Assembly: GCA_910585955.1 (NCBI GenBank)
Contig: CAJUGC010000001.1
Span: forward strand, 168,475 to 232,474
DNA length: 64,000 bases
Origin: an uncultured Christensenella sp.
Lineage (GTDB): Bacteria; Bacillota; Clostridia; Christensenellales; Pumilibacteraceae
Reading direction: 5' to 3'
Below, piece after piece: positions 28,640-36,791 of the stretch. The stretch's first letter is position 1, and each line of letters starts with the position of its first letter. The notes under the pieces are model-generated. The model was not told the origin of the DNA. It did not search any database and saw only the letters and a program-made list of their open reading frames with translations. The position numbers and the translations under genes are program-made.

Positions 28640-30472
28640 TTACTTCATAAGCGAGTTTATGCGCGTGACGAAAGATGCGGGGTCGTCCACTTCGCCGAGC
28701 GCCATAAGCGCCGCCTCGTCGTACAGCGTGAGAGCGAGCGTCTCGAATCCCTCGCCCGACTTGTGTCTTTCGATGAGCTTTTTGACAAGCTCATGCTCGG
28801 GGTTAAGTTCGAGCACCTTTTCCGCCCGAACGCCCTCGCCGCTCGCACGGAACACGCGCTCCATTTCTATCGACACTTCGCCCTCGGCAGTGAGGCACAC
28901 CGCGTGCGAAACGAGTCGCGTGGACATTCTCACATCGTAGACCTTACCTGCAAGCAACTTTTTATAATCGGAGAGAAGGGCTTTTATGTCTTCGTTTTTT
29001 TCTTCCTTTTCTTCGGTATGCTCGCCCGCCTTTAACGCGTTTATAAACTTTTTCTTATCATACTCGCCGAGCGCCATGAGACAGAACTCGTCCACTCGCT
29101 GCGTGCAGTAAAGAATTTCGTAACCGTCGGCTTTTATCTTTTCGAGCTGCGGCTGCGCGTCTATCTTGTCCGCGCTCTCGCCGCAGGCATAATAAACGCC
29201 CTCTTGCCCTTCCTTCATGCGCGAGACGTACTCGGAGAGCGTGACGGCTTTCTTCTCCGTGGAGGAGCGGAACAGAATGAGATCCTTAAGTTCGTCCTTT
29301 TTCTCTCCGAAGTTCTCGTAAACGCCGTATTTTACGCCCTCGCCTAGCTCGGCGAAGAACTTTTCGTAGCCCTCCCTGTCGCTCCCAAGCCACTTCTTGA
29401 AGTCGGCGAGAATCTTTTTGCGCAGAGAGTCGGCAATGAAGCGAAGCTGTCTGTCCTGCTGGAGCACCTCGCGCGAGAGGTTGAGCGTAAGGTCGGGAGA
29501 ATCGACTACGCCGCGCACGAAGCCGAGCCAATCGGGCAACAGCTTTGCGCACTTTTCCTGAATGAGCACGCCGCTCGAATACAGCGCAAGTCCCTTTTCG
29601 TAGTCCTTCGAATAGTAGTTTACGGGTTGCTTCTCGGGAATAAAAAGAAGCGCCGTATAGTTTATATTGCCTTCTATGTTCACGCTTATGACACGGCTCG
29701 GCGCGCGGAAGTCGTGGAAAGTCGTGCGGTAGAACTTGTCGTAGTCCTCTTTCTTGACCGACTTTTTCGCCATCTTCCAAATGGGCGTCATCGTATTGAG
29801 AGTCTCGGTCTCCGTATATTCGGTGTAACCGTCCCCGCCGTCCGCCTTTCTCGACTTTGTTACGTCCATGACTATCGGATAGCGAATGTAGTCGGAATAG
29901 GTCTTGACGAGCGAGCGAATCTTATATTCGGAAAGATAGTCGGAATAGTTGCAGTCCTCGTCGTTTTCCTTGAGCGTGAGCCTTATCGTCGTGCCCGCTT
30001 CCGCTCTGTCGCACGACTTGATGTCATAGCCTTCGGCGCCCGAGCTTGTCCACCTATAGCCGCTCTCTTCATTTACCGAGCGAGTCTCGACTTCGACTTT
30101 CGCCGCGACCATGAACGCCGAATAGAAGCCGACGCCGAACTGGCCTATGAGGCTGTCGTCGTTTTGCTGCTGCTCCTGCTTGAACTTGAGCGTGCCGGAA
30201 GTGGCAATCGTGCCGAGATTGTTCTCAAGCTCGTCCTTCGTCATACCGACGCCGTTGTCGGAAATCGTTAACGTGCGCGATGGCTTGTCCGCAACTATGG
30301 TAATTTTGAAGTCGTCCGCAAGAGACGAATTCGTAAGCGACAAAAACCGACGCTTGTCGATGGCGTCCGACGCATTGGATATTAACTCGCGCAGAAAGAT
30401 GTCCTTGTTCGTATAGATCGAATTGATCATCATGTCGAGCAATTTTTTCGATTCCGCTTTAAACTGTTTCAT
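28640..30472 (-). CDS. htpG: Molecular chaperone HtpG (Hsp90)
   Basis: ATP-dependent cytosolic dimeric chaperone. The 610-residue length is typical. The N-terminal GHKL ATPase has LRELISNASDAIDKRRF, ISDNGVGMTKDEL and IGQFGVGFYSAFMVA. The middle domain includes VIQEKCAKLLPDWLGFVRGVVDSPDLTLNLSRE, given here in parts: LPDWLGFVRGVVDSPDL then NLSREVLQQ. The C-terminal dimerisation domain ends VDDPASFVTRINSLMK. The start has GGAGGTCAGG upstream at a rather long distance. A copy of the GTCAGAC palindromic repeat begins about 60 nt upstream. Confidence 0.98.
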   Translation of the reverse strand: MKQFKAESKKLLDMMINSIYTNKDIFLRELISNASDAIDKRRFLSLTNSSLADDFKITIVADKPSRTLTISDNGVGMTKDELENNLGTIATSGTLKFKQEQQQNDDSLIGQFGVGFYSAFMVAAKVEVETRSVNEESGYRWTSSGAEGYDIKSCDRAEAGTTIRLTLKENDEDCNYSDYLSEYKIRSLVKTYSDYIRYPIVMDVTKSRKADGGDGYTEYTETETLNTMTPIWKMAKKSVKKEDYDKFYRTTFHDFRAPSRVISVNIEGNINYTALLFIPEKQPVNYYSKDYEKGLALYSSGVLIQEKCAKLLPDWLGFVRGVVDSPDLTLNLSREVLQQDRQLRFIADSLRKKILADFKKWLGSDREGYEKFFAELGEGVKYGVYENFGEKKDELKDLILFRSSTEKKAVTLSEYVSRMKEGQEGVYYACGESADKIDAQPQLEKIKADGYEILYCTQRVDEFCLMALGEYDKKKFINALKAGEHTEEKEEKNEDIKALLSDYKKLLAGKVYDVRMSTRLVSHAVCLTAEGEVSIEMERVFRASGEGVRAEKVLELNPEHELVKKLIERHKSGEGFETLALTLYDEAALMALGEVDDPASFVTRINSLMK

Positions 30473-30533
30473 ATATTATACCTGACCTCCTGTCACAATT
30501 TTTTCTCGATAAAAATTTTATTATAATACTTAC

Positions 30534-30658
30534 TTTGAAAGCGCAGTCGCGCGTCAGACGGGCAACAGGCGACGAGTCGCTCGGGTTGCTGTACAAATTC
30601 GTACTGCGCCCGAGCGGCGAGGAGCACATAGTCCGTATCACGCGATGAATGCGGTTTC
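30534..30658. repeat. Palindromic GTCAGAC/CGATGAA element, copy 1
   Basis: The outer arms TTGAAAGCGCA and TGCGGTTTCA are complementary at 8 of 10 positions. The inner core begins GTCGCGCGTCAGACGGGC and ends GTATCACGCGATGAA. Between them are smaller hairpins (GCAAC/GTTGC; GTAC/GTAC). The same core occurs at 33284-33331 (deleted form) and 35732-35946. It fills nearly all of the space between htpG and the GH13 gene. Confidence 0.75.
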
Positions 30659-30664
30659 ATTAAA

Positions 30665-31969
30665 CTAATTTGTTCCCAGAATTACGAACGAATGCGGCGC
30701 GACAGTTATATTGTCGCCCGCAGACTCTCCGCTTAAAAGGTCGGTAAGTCCGCCGCCGACGTTCATATTCACGGGCTCGTCCGAAATGTTGACGGCAAGA
30801 AGAGTCCTTTCGCCGCCGTCCTCGCGCTTTATGCAAAAGTACTTGTTGTTTAAAACGACCTTGTCGTAAGAACCGTACTTAAGACTTCTTCTCGACGCTT
30901 TGAGCGCGATGAGCCGCGAAACGGTCTCGTATATTTCGGGGTGCGCCTTGGTGTCAATCTCGCTCATTGCGGGGCGAAGGTGCTCATCGCAGTCTCCTTT
31001 CTGCCCCTCCGCGCCGTACTCCGATCCGTAATACACGCACGGAATGCCGGGCATAACCATAAGCACGGCAAACGCCGCGGGCACGTCCCGCTTGTCGTTT
31101 AAAACCGAGTAAATGCGCGGCACGTCGTGGTTGTCTACGAAGTTCATGAGGTGCTTTCCCTTGTAGAGCGCCCACGGCGTGTTCGCGAACTGCCTTGAAA
31201 GCGAGTGCTCTATCTCGAAAAGGTTGCCCGAGTTTATCGCAGAGTGCAGTCCCTTGTAGCACTCATAGTTGGTCACGCTGTCGACGCCGGCGTTAAGCAA
31301 ACGGTTGTAGTCGCCGTGTATGGCTTCGGCAACGACGAAAAAGTCGGGTCTTATCTCCTTGCAAAAGCGGGTAAGCTCGCGCAGAAACCACTCGGGCAAG
31401 AGGTATCCGACGTCGAGCCTCAAGCCGTCTATGCCGAACTCGTCAATCCAAAACCTCACGGAGTCGTAAATATATTTCTGCACTTCGTAATTTTCGAGAT
31501 TGAGCTTTACGAGGTCGTAGTGCCCTTCCCAGCCCTCGTACCAAAAGCCGTCGTTATATGCGCTGTTTCCGCCGAAATTTATTTTAAACCAATCCTTATA
31601 CTGAGAGCCTTCTCTCTTCTCGCGCACGTCTTTAAAGGCGAAGAACTCGCGCCCGACGTGGTTGAACACGCCGTCGAGCACGACGCGAATATCCGCCGCA
31701 TGAAGAGCGTCGCACACTCTTTTGAAGTCTGCGTTGTCGCCGAGACGGTTGTCGACGACGCGAAAGTCCGCCGTATCGTATCCGTGCCGCGACGACGAAA
31801 ACAGCGGGTTAAACAGCACCGCTCCGAAGCCGAGTTCTTTCAGCCGCGGGATCTCTCTTTCGACCAAACCGAGTCGGTGCGAAAGCGTCTTAAAGTCGTT
31901 GTCTCTTTCCGCGCCGCAAAAGCCGAGCGGATAAATTTGATAAAAAGTACATTCTTGAAACCAAGCCAT
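30665..31969 (-). CDS. GH13 alpha-amylase-family glycosidase
   Basis: A 434-residue cytosolic (beta/alpha)8 enzyme of the alpha-amylase family, without signal peptide. The four conserved regions are visible: VVLDGVFNHVG, GLRLDVGYL with the nucleophile Asp, FVVAEAIHGD with the acid/base Glu, and NFVDNHDVPRI with the third Asp. It begins MAWFQECTFYQIYPLGFCG, as in maltodextrin-acting neopullulanase/cyclomaltodextrinase relatives, but lacks their N-terminal dimerisation domain. A short C-terminal beta domain ends HSFVILGTN. It follows the ComEC-like gene by 4 nt, so they share a transcript. Exact substrate is not determined. Confidence 0.92.
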   Translation of the reverse strand: MAWFQECTFYQIYPLGFCGAERDNDFKTLSHRLGLVEREIPRLKELGFGAVLFNPLFSSSRHGYDTADFRVVDNRLGDNADFKRVCDALHAADIRVVLDGVFNHVGREFFAFKDVREKREGSQYKDWFKINFGGNSAYNDGFWYEGWEGHYDLVKLNLENYEVQKYIYDSVRFWIDEFGIDGLRLDVGYLLPEWFLRELTRFCKEIRPDFFVVAEAIHGDYNRLLNAGVDSVTNYECYKGLHSAINSGNLFEIEHSLSRQFANTPWALYKGKHLMNFVDNHDVPRIYSVLNDKRDVPAAFAVLMVMPGIPCVYYGSEYGAEGQKGDCDEHLRPAMSEIDTKAHPEIYETVSRLIALKASRRSLKYGSYDKVVLNNKYFCIKREDGGERTLLAVNISDEPVNMNVGGGLTDLLSGESAGDNITVAPHSFVILGTN

Positions 31970-31973
31970 ATTT

Positions 31974-33245
31974 TTATCTCCTGCGTTTTCTTGTCAGCAG
32001 CGGCATGACGAACATTATTATTGCCGAAAGAATTATGACAACTATGACTATTTCGAACCAGGTGAGCTTGACCGCTCCGAAGCCGACGGCTGTGTCGACG
32101 CGCACGACATCGGCTCCCACGAACAGCGCATACTCGCCCGACGCTTCGTCGAACTTGATGCTCATCGCAATGCTTCCGTTTATGTCCGTGCGCAAGATGT
32201 TATCGTCCGAAAAGCCCATTTTTTCGAGCCGCTCCATGACCTCGGCATGCGGATGTCCGTACTTGTTGTCCTTGCCGCAACTTATTATTATGCGAACGTC
32301 CTTGCGCGAAGCGGCCGTAGTCATCGTCTCGAGGTAGTCCTCGGACGACGACGTGCGCGAGCCGTGATGCCCGAGCTTTATCGCCTGCACCGTGAACTCC
32401 TCGGTAAAAGCCGCATATCTTCCCTCGCCCGCCTTCGCCTTTTCGACGAAATCGGCTTCGGCTTCCTTTTCCGCATCGCCGGAAAGCGCGACTTTATTGT
32501 CGTTATATTCGAGCACGATTATCGGAGAATAGTTGTTATAGTCGCCGTAGCTGTCCTTTACAGGCGAATAGAAATTTATTTCGTAATAGCCCTCCTCGCC
32601 GCGAGCGACGTTTTCGGGAGCAATGACGTTTTGGCTGTCGTCGAGCGCGTTCGTTACTATGCCCTTCGCGCCGCCCGCATAGCCCGCGCCTATAGCTTCA
32701 GCATACGCCTTCGTACTCTTGCCGTTGTAATTGCCGTACAAATCGGCTTTGCCGGGGTCGGAAAAACCGCTGCGCGTAGCTTCCTGATTGGGACGATAGA
32801 ACGCCTCTTTTGCAGGGAAACGCCCGAGCACGTCCGCCATTTCTCCGCAATGGTCCTCGTCCGAGTGAGTCATTATCACTATATCGAAGCCGCCTATAGT
32901 CTTGCCGTCGTCGTCCTTTATGTTCTCGTCTATGTAAGAAATGAGCTTATCGTCTCTATCTGAGGAACCGCTGTCTATAAGCATATTGCGTCCGTCGGGA
33001 AGTTCGACTATACAGGCGTCGCCCTGCCCGACGTCGACGAAGTGAAGATTGAGATCTCCGCCGCTTCCCGAAAGCACGGCGTCGGTGTTCATGCCGTCGT
33101 ATTCGTTTTCTTCGACGCCCGTAAGCCCGAGCGCGGCGTTTATTTTATCTTGCCAAATAAGACTTATAAGAAGCGCCGCCGAAAGTACGGCAAACACGAT
33201 AAGCTTCAAAATAAGCGCCTTTTTCTTTTCATTTGCTCTGCTCAT
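31974..33245 (-). CDS. Membrane-anchored ComEC-like metallo-beta-lactamase-fold protein
   Basis: A 423-residue protein resembling only the C-terminal hydrolase domain of the DNA-uptake channel ComEC. TM1 is about 10-28. The MBL domain contains LHFVDVGQGDACIVELPDG, the metal motif THSDEDHCGE (HxDxDH), a NNYSPIIVLEY segment with LSGDAEKEAE, and KLGHHGSRTSSSEDYLE. A C-terminal helix with RKRRR after it (about 398-423) gives a second anchor. The catalytic domain is thus placed outside, consistent with a nuclease or phosphodiesterase at the surface; that is inference. The channel domain of ComEC is absent, so it is not a complete competence protein. It is the first gene of a pair with the GH13 enzyme. 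Confidence 0.85.
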   Translation of the reverse strand: MSRANEKKKALILKLIVFAVLSAALLISLIWQDKINAALGLTGVEENEYDGMNTDAVLSGSGGDLNLHFVDVGQGDACIVELPDGRNMLIDSGSSDRDDKLISYIDENIKDDDGKTIGGFDIVIMTHSDEDHCGEMADVLGRFPAKEAFYRPNQEATRSGFSDPGKADLYGNYNGKSTKAYAEAIGAGYAGGAKGIVTNALDDSQNVIAPENVARGEEGYYEINFYSPVKDSYGDYNNYSPIIVLEYNDNKVALSGDAEKEAEADFVEKAKAGEGRYAAFTEEFTVQAIKLGHHGSRTSSSEDYLETMTTAASRKDVRIIISCGKDNKYGHPHAEVMERLEKMGFSDDNILRTDINGSIAMSIKFDEASGEYALFVGADVVRVDTAVGFGAVKLTWFEIVIVVIILSAIIMFVMPLLTRKRRR

Positions 33246-33283
33246 TTTTTACAAACATGACCTCCAAGCATAAATATTTTATA

Positions 33284-33331
33284 TTATAACAGTACAGTCG
33301 CGTGTCAGACACGATGAATGTACTGTTATAA
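33284..33331. repeat. Palindromic GTCAGAC/CGATGAA element, deleted copy
   Basis: A perfect 13-bp outer stem TTATAACAGTACA / TGTACTGTTATAA encloses GTCGCGTGTCAGACACGATG, in which CGTGT-CAG-ACACG forms an inner hairpin. The inner part is the joined ends of the core found at 30534 and 35732. The right arm contains the patatin stop codon, so the hairpin may end that operon's transcript. Confidence 0.8.
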
Positions 33332-34120
33332 CAGAGCTTTTATTGCCTCCGTATGCTTTCGCGCCTCGTTATAGCCGAGCTGTATCATCTCCTGCCAGCC
33401 GTCTTTGGACGAGGACGAAAATTTGCCGAGATCGGGCGCGATGACTATATCCGAATTTTTAAGTCCCATTATAGACGAGTTCGCCGTAACGATGGAGAGC
33501 GTAGCCTTAACGACGGAAATTACGCCGAGATCGGGCGTTCCGCCGCCGCGCGTCGGATTTACGTCGACAGTGACGACTTTGTCCGCACCGAACATTCGGC
33601 AAACGTCGGACGGGATATTATTCAGCAGTCCTCCGTCCACGAGGTGAGTTTTGCCGCGCACCACCGGCTTAAACAAGACGGGCACGCAAGCCGAAGCCGC
33701 GCAAGCCGAGCCGACCTCTCCGCTGTCCATGACTATTTGCCGAGCTTCGACGAGGTCTACGGCAACGCAGGCGAATTTCTTTTTAAGCTCCTCTATCCTT
33801 AAATTTCCTATAAAGTCCGTCACAAGTTTTGCAATGCCGACCGTATCGTTCGGCATAAAGATTATGCCGTTGTGAATGGCTTTCATGTTGACGGTCTCGC
33901 CGTAAAGCGTCATTTCGTCGGCGGTCTTGCCCGCCGCGTACATAGCACCCACAATGCTTCCCGCAGAAGTTCCGACTACGAGATCGAAGTCTATGCCCTC
34001 TTCCTCGAAAGCTCGGATCGCTCCGATGTGCGCAAATCCGCGCGCACCGCCGCCCGACAGACAGAGCGCAAGCTTTGCCTTCTTATTCTCTTTCTTTTTG
34101 AATCTGTCGAAAAATCCCAT
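33326..34120 (-). CDS. Patatin-like phospholipase
   Basis: A 264-residue cytosolic serine acyl hydrolase of the RssA/YchK type. Oxyanion loop LSGGGARGFAHIG is near residue 20, nucleophile GTSAGS near 50, and the Ser-Asp dyad is completed by DGGLLNN near 165. The start codon overlaps the truA stop in TAATG, placing it at the end of the ecf-truA operon. It probably acts on membrane phospholipids or acyl esters; the true substrate is unknown. Confidence 0.92.
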   Translation of the reverse strand: MGFFDRFKKKENKKAKLALCLSGGGARGFAHIGAIRAFEEEGIDFDLVVGTSAGSIVGAMYAAGKTADEMTLYGETVNMKAIHNGIIFMPNDTVGIAKLVTDFIGNLRIEELKKKFACVAVDLVEARQIVMDSGEVGSACAASACVPVLFKPVVRGKTHLVDGGLLNNIPSDVCRMFGADKVVTVDVNPTRGGGTPDLGVISVVKATLSIVTANSSIMGLKNSDIVIAPDLGKFSSSSKDGWQEMIQLGYNEARKHTEAIKALL

Positions 34121-34857
34121 TATTTCTCCTTATACGTTTGACTTTTCAAATAGAGTCCGCACGCGGGCGCGATACCCTTTATGCGTGAGCGATCGCCGCT
34201 CTCCATGATAGGTTCGACATCGCAGGGCGCGAACTTTCCTCTCCCGACCGCTTCGAGCACGGCAGTCATAATTCGCACCATATTATAGAGAAAACCGTTT
34301 GCCGCAACCTCGAACACAATGAAGCCGCCTCTTTCTCCGACGCTCGCACGCGTCACTTTTCGCACCGTCGTCTTTACGTCCGAGCCGCCCGCCATAAACG
34401 CCGAGAAATCTTTTTCTCCGACAAAGAGTTTTGCCGCTTCGTCCATTCTCGAAACGTCGATGTTTTCGTCGACAACATAGGCGCGGTCCGCAAACACCGC
34501 TCTTTCCGGAGCACGATACATGAGATAGACGTATGATTTTTCGACGCAATCGAATCGAGCGTGAAAGTCGGCGGACGCAAGACTTACGCTTTGCACTCGA
34601 ACGGCGCTCGGCAGAAAATGATTAAGTCCGCCCGAAAGTCTCGCCGTCTCCCATTCTTTCGACAAATCGAAGTGCGCTGTCTGTTTGAGAGCGTGCACGC
34701 CTGCGTCCGTCCGTCCGCTCCCCGTGACCGAAACGGTTTCACCCGTCAGTCTGAAAAGCGCGGTCTCCAATTCGCCCTGCACCGTTCTTCTTTCGGGCTG
34801 GATCTGCCAGCCGCAGAAATCCGTTCCTATATAGTCAAGCTCTACCCTATAGCGCAT
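34120..34857 (-). CDS. truA: tRNA pseudouridine synthase A
   Basis: Makes pseudouridine at positions 38-40 of the tRNA anticodon arm. The 245 residues include YDYIGTDFCGWQ-type start (LDYIGTDFCGWQIQP), the catalytic Asp in GSGRTDAGVHAL, and the RAFNHFLP-like GGLNHFLPSAVRV. The C-terminal FLYNMVRIMTAVLEAVGRG is typical. It lies 3 nt after ecfT, the usual Firmicutes order, and overlaps the patatin gene. Confidence 0.97.
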   Translation of the reverse strand: MRYRVELDYIGTDFCGWQIQPERRTVQGELETALFRLTGETVSVTGSGRTDAGVHALKQTAHFDLSKEWETARLSGGLNHFLPSAVRVQSVSLASADFHARFDCVEKSYVYLMYRAPERAVFADRAYVVDENIDVSRMDEAAKLFVGEKDFSAFMAGGSDVKTTVRKVTRASVGERGGFIVFEVAANGFLYNMVRIMTAVLEAVGRGKFAPCDVEPIMESGDRSRIKGIAPACGLYLKSQTYKEK

Positions 34858-34860
34858 GGT

Positions 34861-35697
34861 TCACCGCAAAAAGGCAATAAACGCCCAATCGAAGTAGTTG
34901 TATCGTAAAAACAACATGGCCGTAAGAAGCGCCGCCATGAAAAGAAGCGACAGCCAATCGCCTACGCGCATTTTAAGCACTTTCATTCTTGTGCGCCCCT
35001 TGGCTCCGCGATAGCACCGACTGTCCATAGCGTCGGCAAGTTCGTCGGCGCGTCGGAACGACGAGACAAAAAGAGGAATGAGTACGGGAAGCATGGCTTT
35101 GGCACGCTTAAAGATATTGCCGCTTTCAAACTCCGCGCATCGCGCTTTCTGCGCCGAAATGATCTTGTCCGTCTCTTCCATAAGCGTAGGGATCAACCTA
35201 AGCGCCATACTCATTATCATAGCCAACGTGTGCACGGGAAGCCTTATGAGCGCAAGGGGCTTCAAAAGGCTTTCGAGTCCGTTTGTAAGATCGACGGGCG
35301 TAGTGGTAAGCGTAAGCAGAGCGGGACCCATGACAAGCAGAAGCAAACGTATGCAAAGTTTCAGGCTGCTCCAAAGTCCGTCCCAATACAGGTGTATAAC
35401 GCCCCATTCCCAAATAAGATTTTCGGGCGAACCGCGGTAAAAGAAAAACGATATTATAAGCGTAAAGATCAAAAGAAAAAGTACGGCTTTCACCGAACGC
35501 AACACCTTACCAATCGGCACGCGCGAGAGGAGCACGACGATAAGCAAAAACAGCGCCATTATGCCGAATCCCGTAAACGTATTTATGAAAAACAGCGTAA
35601 CAATATATATTATCGACGCAAGAAGTTTTGTGCGCGGATCGAGCCTATGCACGGGACTCGATACGGGATAATATTGTCCGAAACTCACGTCACGCAT
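34861..35697 (-). CDS. ecfT: Energy-coupling factor transporter transmembrane protein EcfT
   Basis: The membrane scaffold of the ECF vitamin/metal uptake complex that binds EcfA1A2 and exchangeable S components. The 278 residues begin MRDVSFGQYYPVSSPVHRLD with RLDPRTKLLA. There are about five to six membrane helices. The Ala-Arg-Gly-type coupling motifs appear as QKARCAEFESG and DAMDSRCYRGAKGRTR. It is separated from ecfA2 by 245 nt occupied by a palindromic repeat, which breaks the usual tight spacing. Confidence 0.95.
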   Translation of the reverse strand: MRDVSFGQYYPVSSPVHRLDPRTKLLASIIYIVTLFFINTFTGFGIMALFLLIVVLLSRVPIGKVLRSVKAVLFLLIFTLIISFFFYRGSPENLIWEWGVIHLYWDGLWSSLKLCIRLLLLVMGPALLTLTTTPVDLTNGLESLLKPLALIRLPVHTLAMIMSMALRLIPTLMEETDKIISAQKARCAEFESGNIFKRAKAMLPVLIPLFVSSFRRADELADAMDSRCYRGAKGRTRMKVLKMRVGDWLSLLFMAALLTAMLFLRYNYFDWAFIAFLR

Positions 35698-35731
35698 CTA
35701 TATGACCGTTATCTCCTTTTTAAAATTTTTT

Positions 35732-35946
35732 TTGAAAGTATAGTCTCACGTCAGACGGGCGGCTGCCGACGAGTCCCTCGGATTGGGTACTAAACGGTAC
35801 TGCGCCCGTAGCCGAGCGAGCCGTCTCTCAGCCGAGCGCGTTGCGCGAACGCCAACGAAGTTATACGGCGACGCGAACGCCACGGAGCGTAGCGAGTATG
35901 CGGCGAGAAGCACATAGCCCGTATCACGCGATGAATATGCTTTCAA
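35732..35946. repeat. Palindromic GTCAGAC/CGATGAA element, long copy inside the ecf operon
   Basis: Ends TTGAAAGTATA and TATGCTTTCAA are complementary at 10 of 11 positions. The core starts GTCTCACGTCAGACGGGC and ends CCCGTATCACGCGATGAA. Compared with the 30534 copy it carries about 90 extra bases (35815-35905) that belong to the second repeat family. It lies between ecfA2 and ecfT on the transcribed strand and its right end overlaps the last codons of ecfA2. Confidence 0.8.
35828..35900. repeat. Intergenic GCCGAGC...CGAACGCCAC repeat, copy 2
   Basis: TCAGCCGAGCGCGTTGCGCG is followed by two CGAACGCCA blocks and AGCGTAGCGAGTATGCGG. It is nested in the palindromic element at 35732-35946 and related to 10411-10455 and 63890-63944. 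Confidence 0.6.
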
Positions 35947-36791
35947 GACGAAAGAACGCGCTCGACTTCGCTTACCAGCACTTCCGGACGGACTATGCCG
36001 CGAGCGATGTCGAAGCCCCTTTCCCGAAGCTTTTCGGCAAGAGCGGTGATTTTGGGCATGGCAAGTCCGAGAGTTTCCAAAAGCTCCTTTTGCGAAAACA
36101 GTTCGCTCGGAGAAAACACCCCGTACAGTTTCCCTTCCGCCATGACCGCGACCTTATTGCAAAAACCCGCCACTTCGTCCATGTTATGGCTTATCATTAC
36201 CGTCGTCGGACAGCTCTCCCGTATGCTTACGATAAGCTCCATTATCTCGCGCTTGCCTCGAGGATCGAGTCCCGCCGTCGGCTCGTCGAGCACAAGGATT
36301 TCGGGGCGCATAGACAGAACTCCCGCGAGAGCCACCCTGCGCTTTTGTCCGCCCGACAGCTCGAACGGCGAGCGGTCTTTTATTTCTTCGTAATCGAGTC
36401 CGACAAGCTCTATCGCCTGCCGCGCTCTTTGGCTGCACTCCTCTTTGGAAAGTCCGAGATTTTTGCAACCGAACGCCACGTCGTCTTCGACGGTCTTGTC
36501 GAACAGTTGGTATTCGGGATACTGAAAGACCATACCGACAGTCGAGCGCACTTTTTTGAAATCTATCTTTTTGGGCGTCAGATCTGTTTCACCGAGATAT
36601 ATCTTGCCGCTTTGCACCCTCGTAAGCGCGTTGAAGTGCGTGACGAGCGTAGACTTGCCGCTTCCAGTGTGTCCTATTATACCGAAAAAATCGCCGTCCT
36701 CGATTTCCATGGTCACGCCGTCGAGCGCCACCTTTTCGAAAGGCGTCTTTTTACTGTAAACATATTTTAAGTTCTCGACTTTAATTGACAT
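35943..36791 (-). CDS. ecfA2: Energy-coupling factor ATPase EcfA2
   Basis: One of two ATPases powering the ECF transporter. The 282 residues include Walker A GHTGSGKST, Q-loop VFQYPEYQLF, signature ELSGGQKRRVALAG, Walker B ILVLDEPTAGLDP and H-loop MISHNMDE. The C-terminal extension (RGIVRPEVLVSEVERVL) is typical of EcfA proteins. Its start overlaps the end of ecfA1 by 25 nt. Confidence 0.96.
   Translation of the reverse strand: MSIKVENLKYVYSKKTPFEKVALDGVTMEIEDGDFFGIIGHTGSGKSTLVTHFNALTRVQSGKIYLGETDLTPKKIDFKKVRSTVGMVFQYPEYQLFDKTVEDDVAFGCKNLGLSKEECSQRARQAIELVGLDYEEIKDRSPFELSGGQKRRVALAGVLSMRPEILVLDEPTAGLDPRGKREIMELIVSIRESCPTTVMISHNMDEVAGFCNKVAVMAEGKLYGVFSPSELFSQKELLETLGLAMPKITALAEKLRERGFDIARGIVRPEVLVSEVERVLSS

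Noticed and set aside
30459..30641. A 60-codon frame within the palindromic repeat upstream of htpG
   Set aside because: The corresponding frame in the related copy at 35746-35946 is not conserved in sequence or length, so the repeat is not coding.
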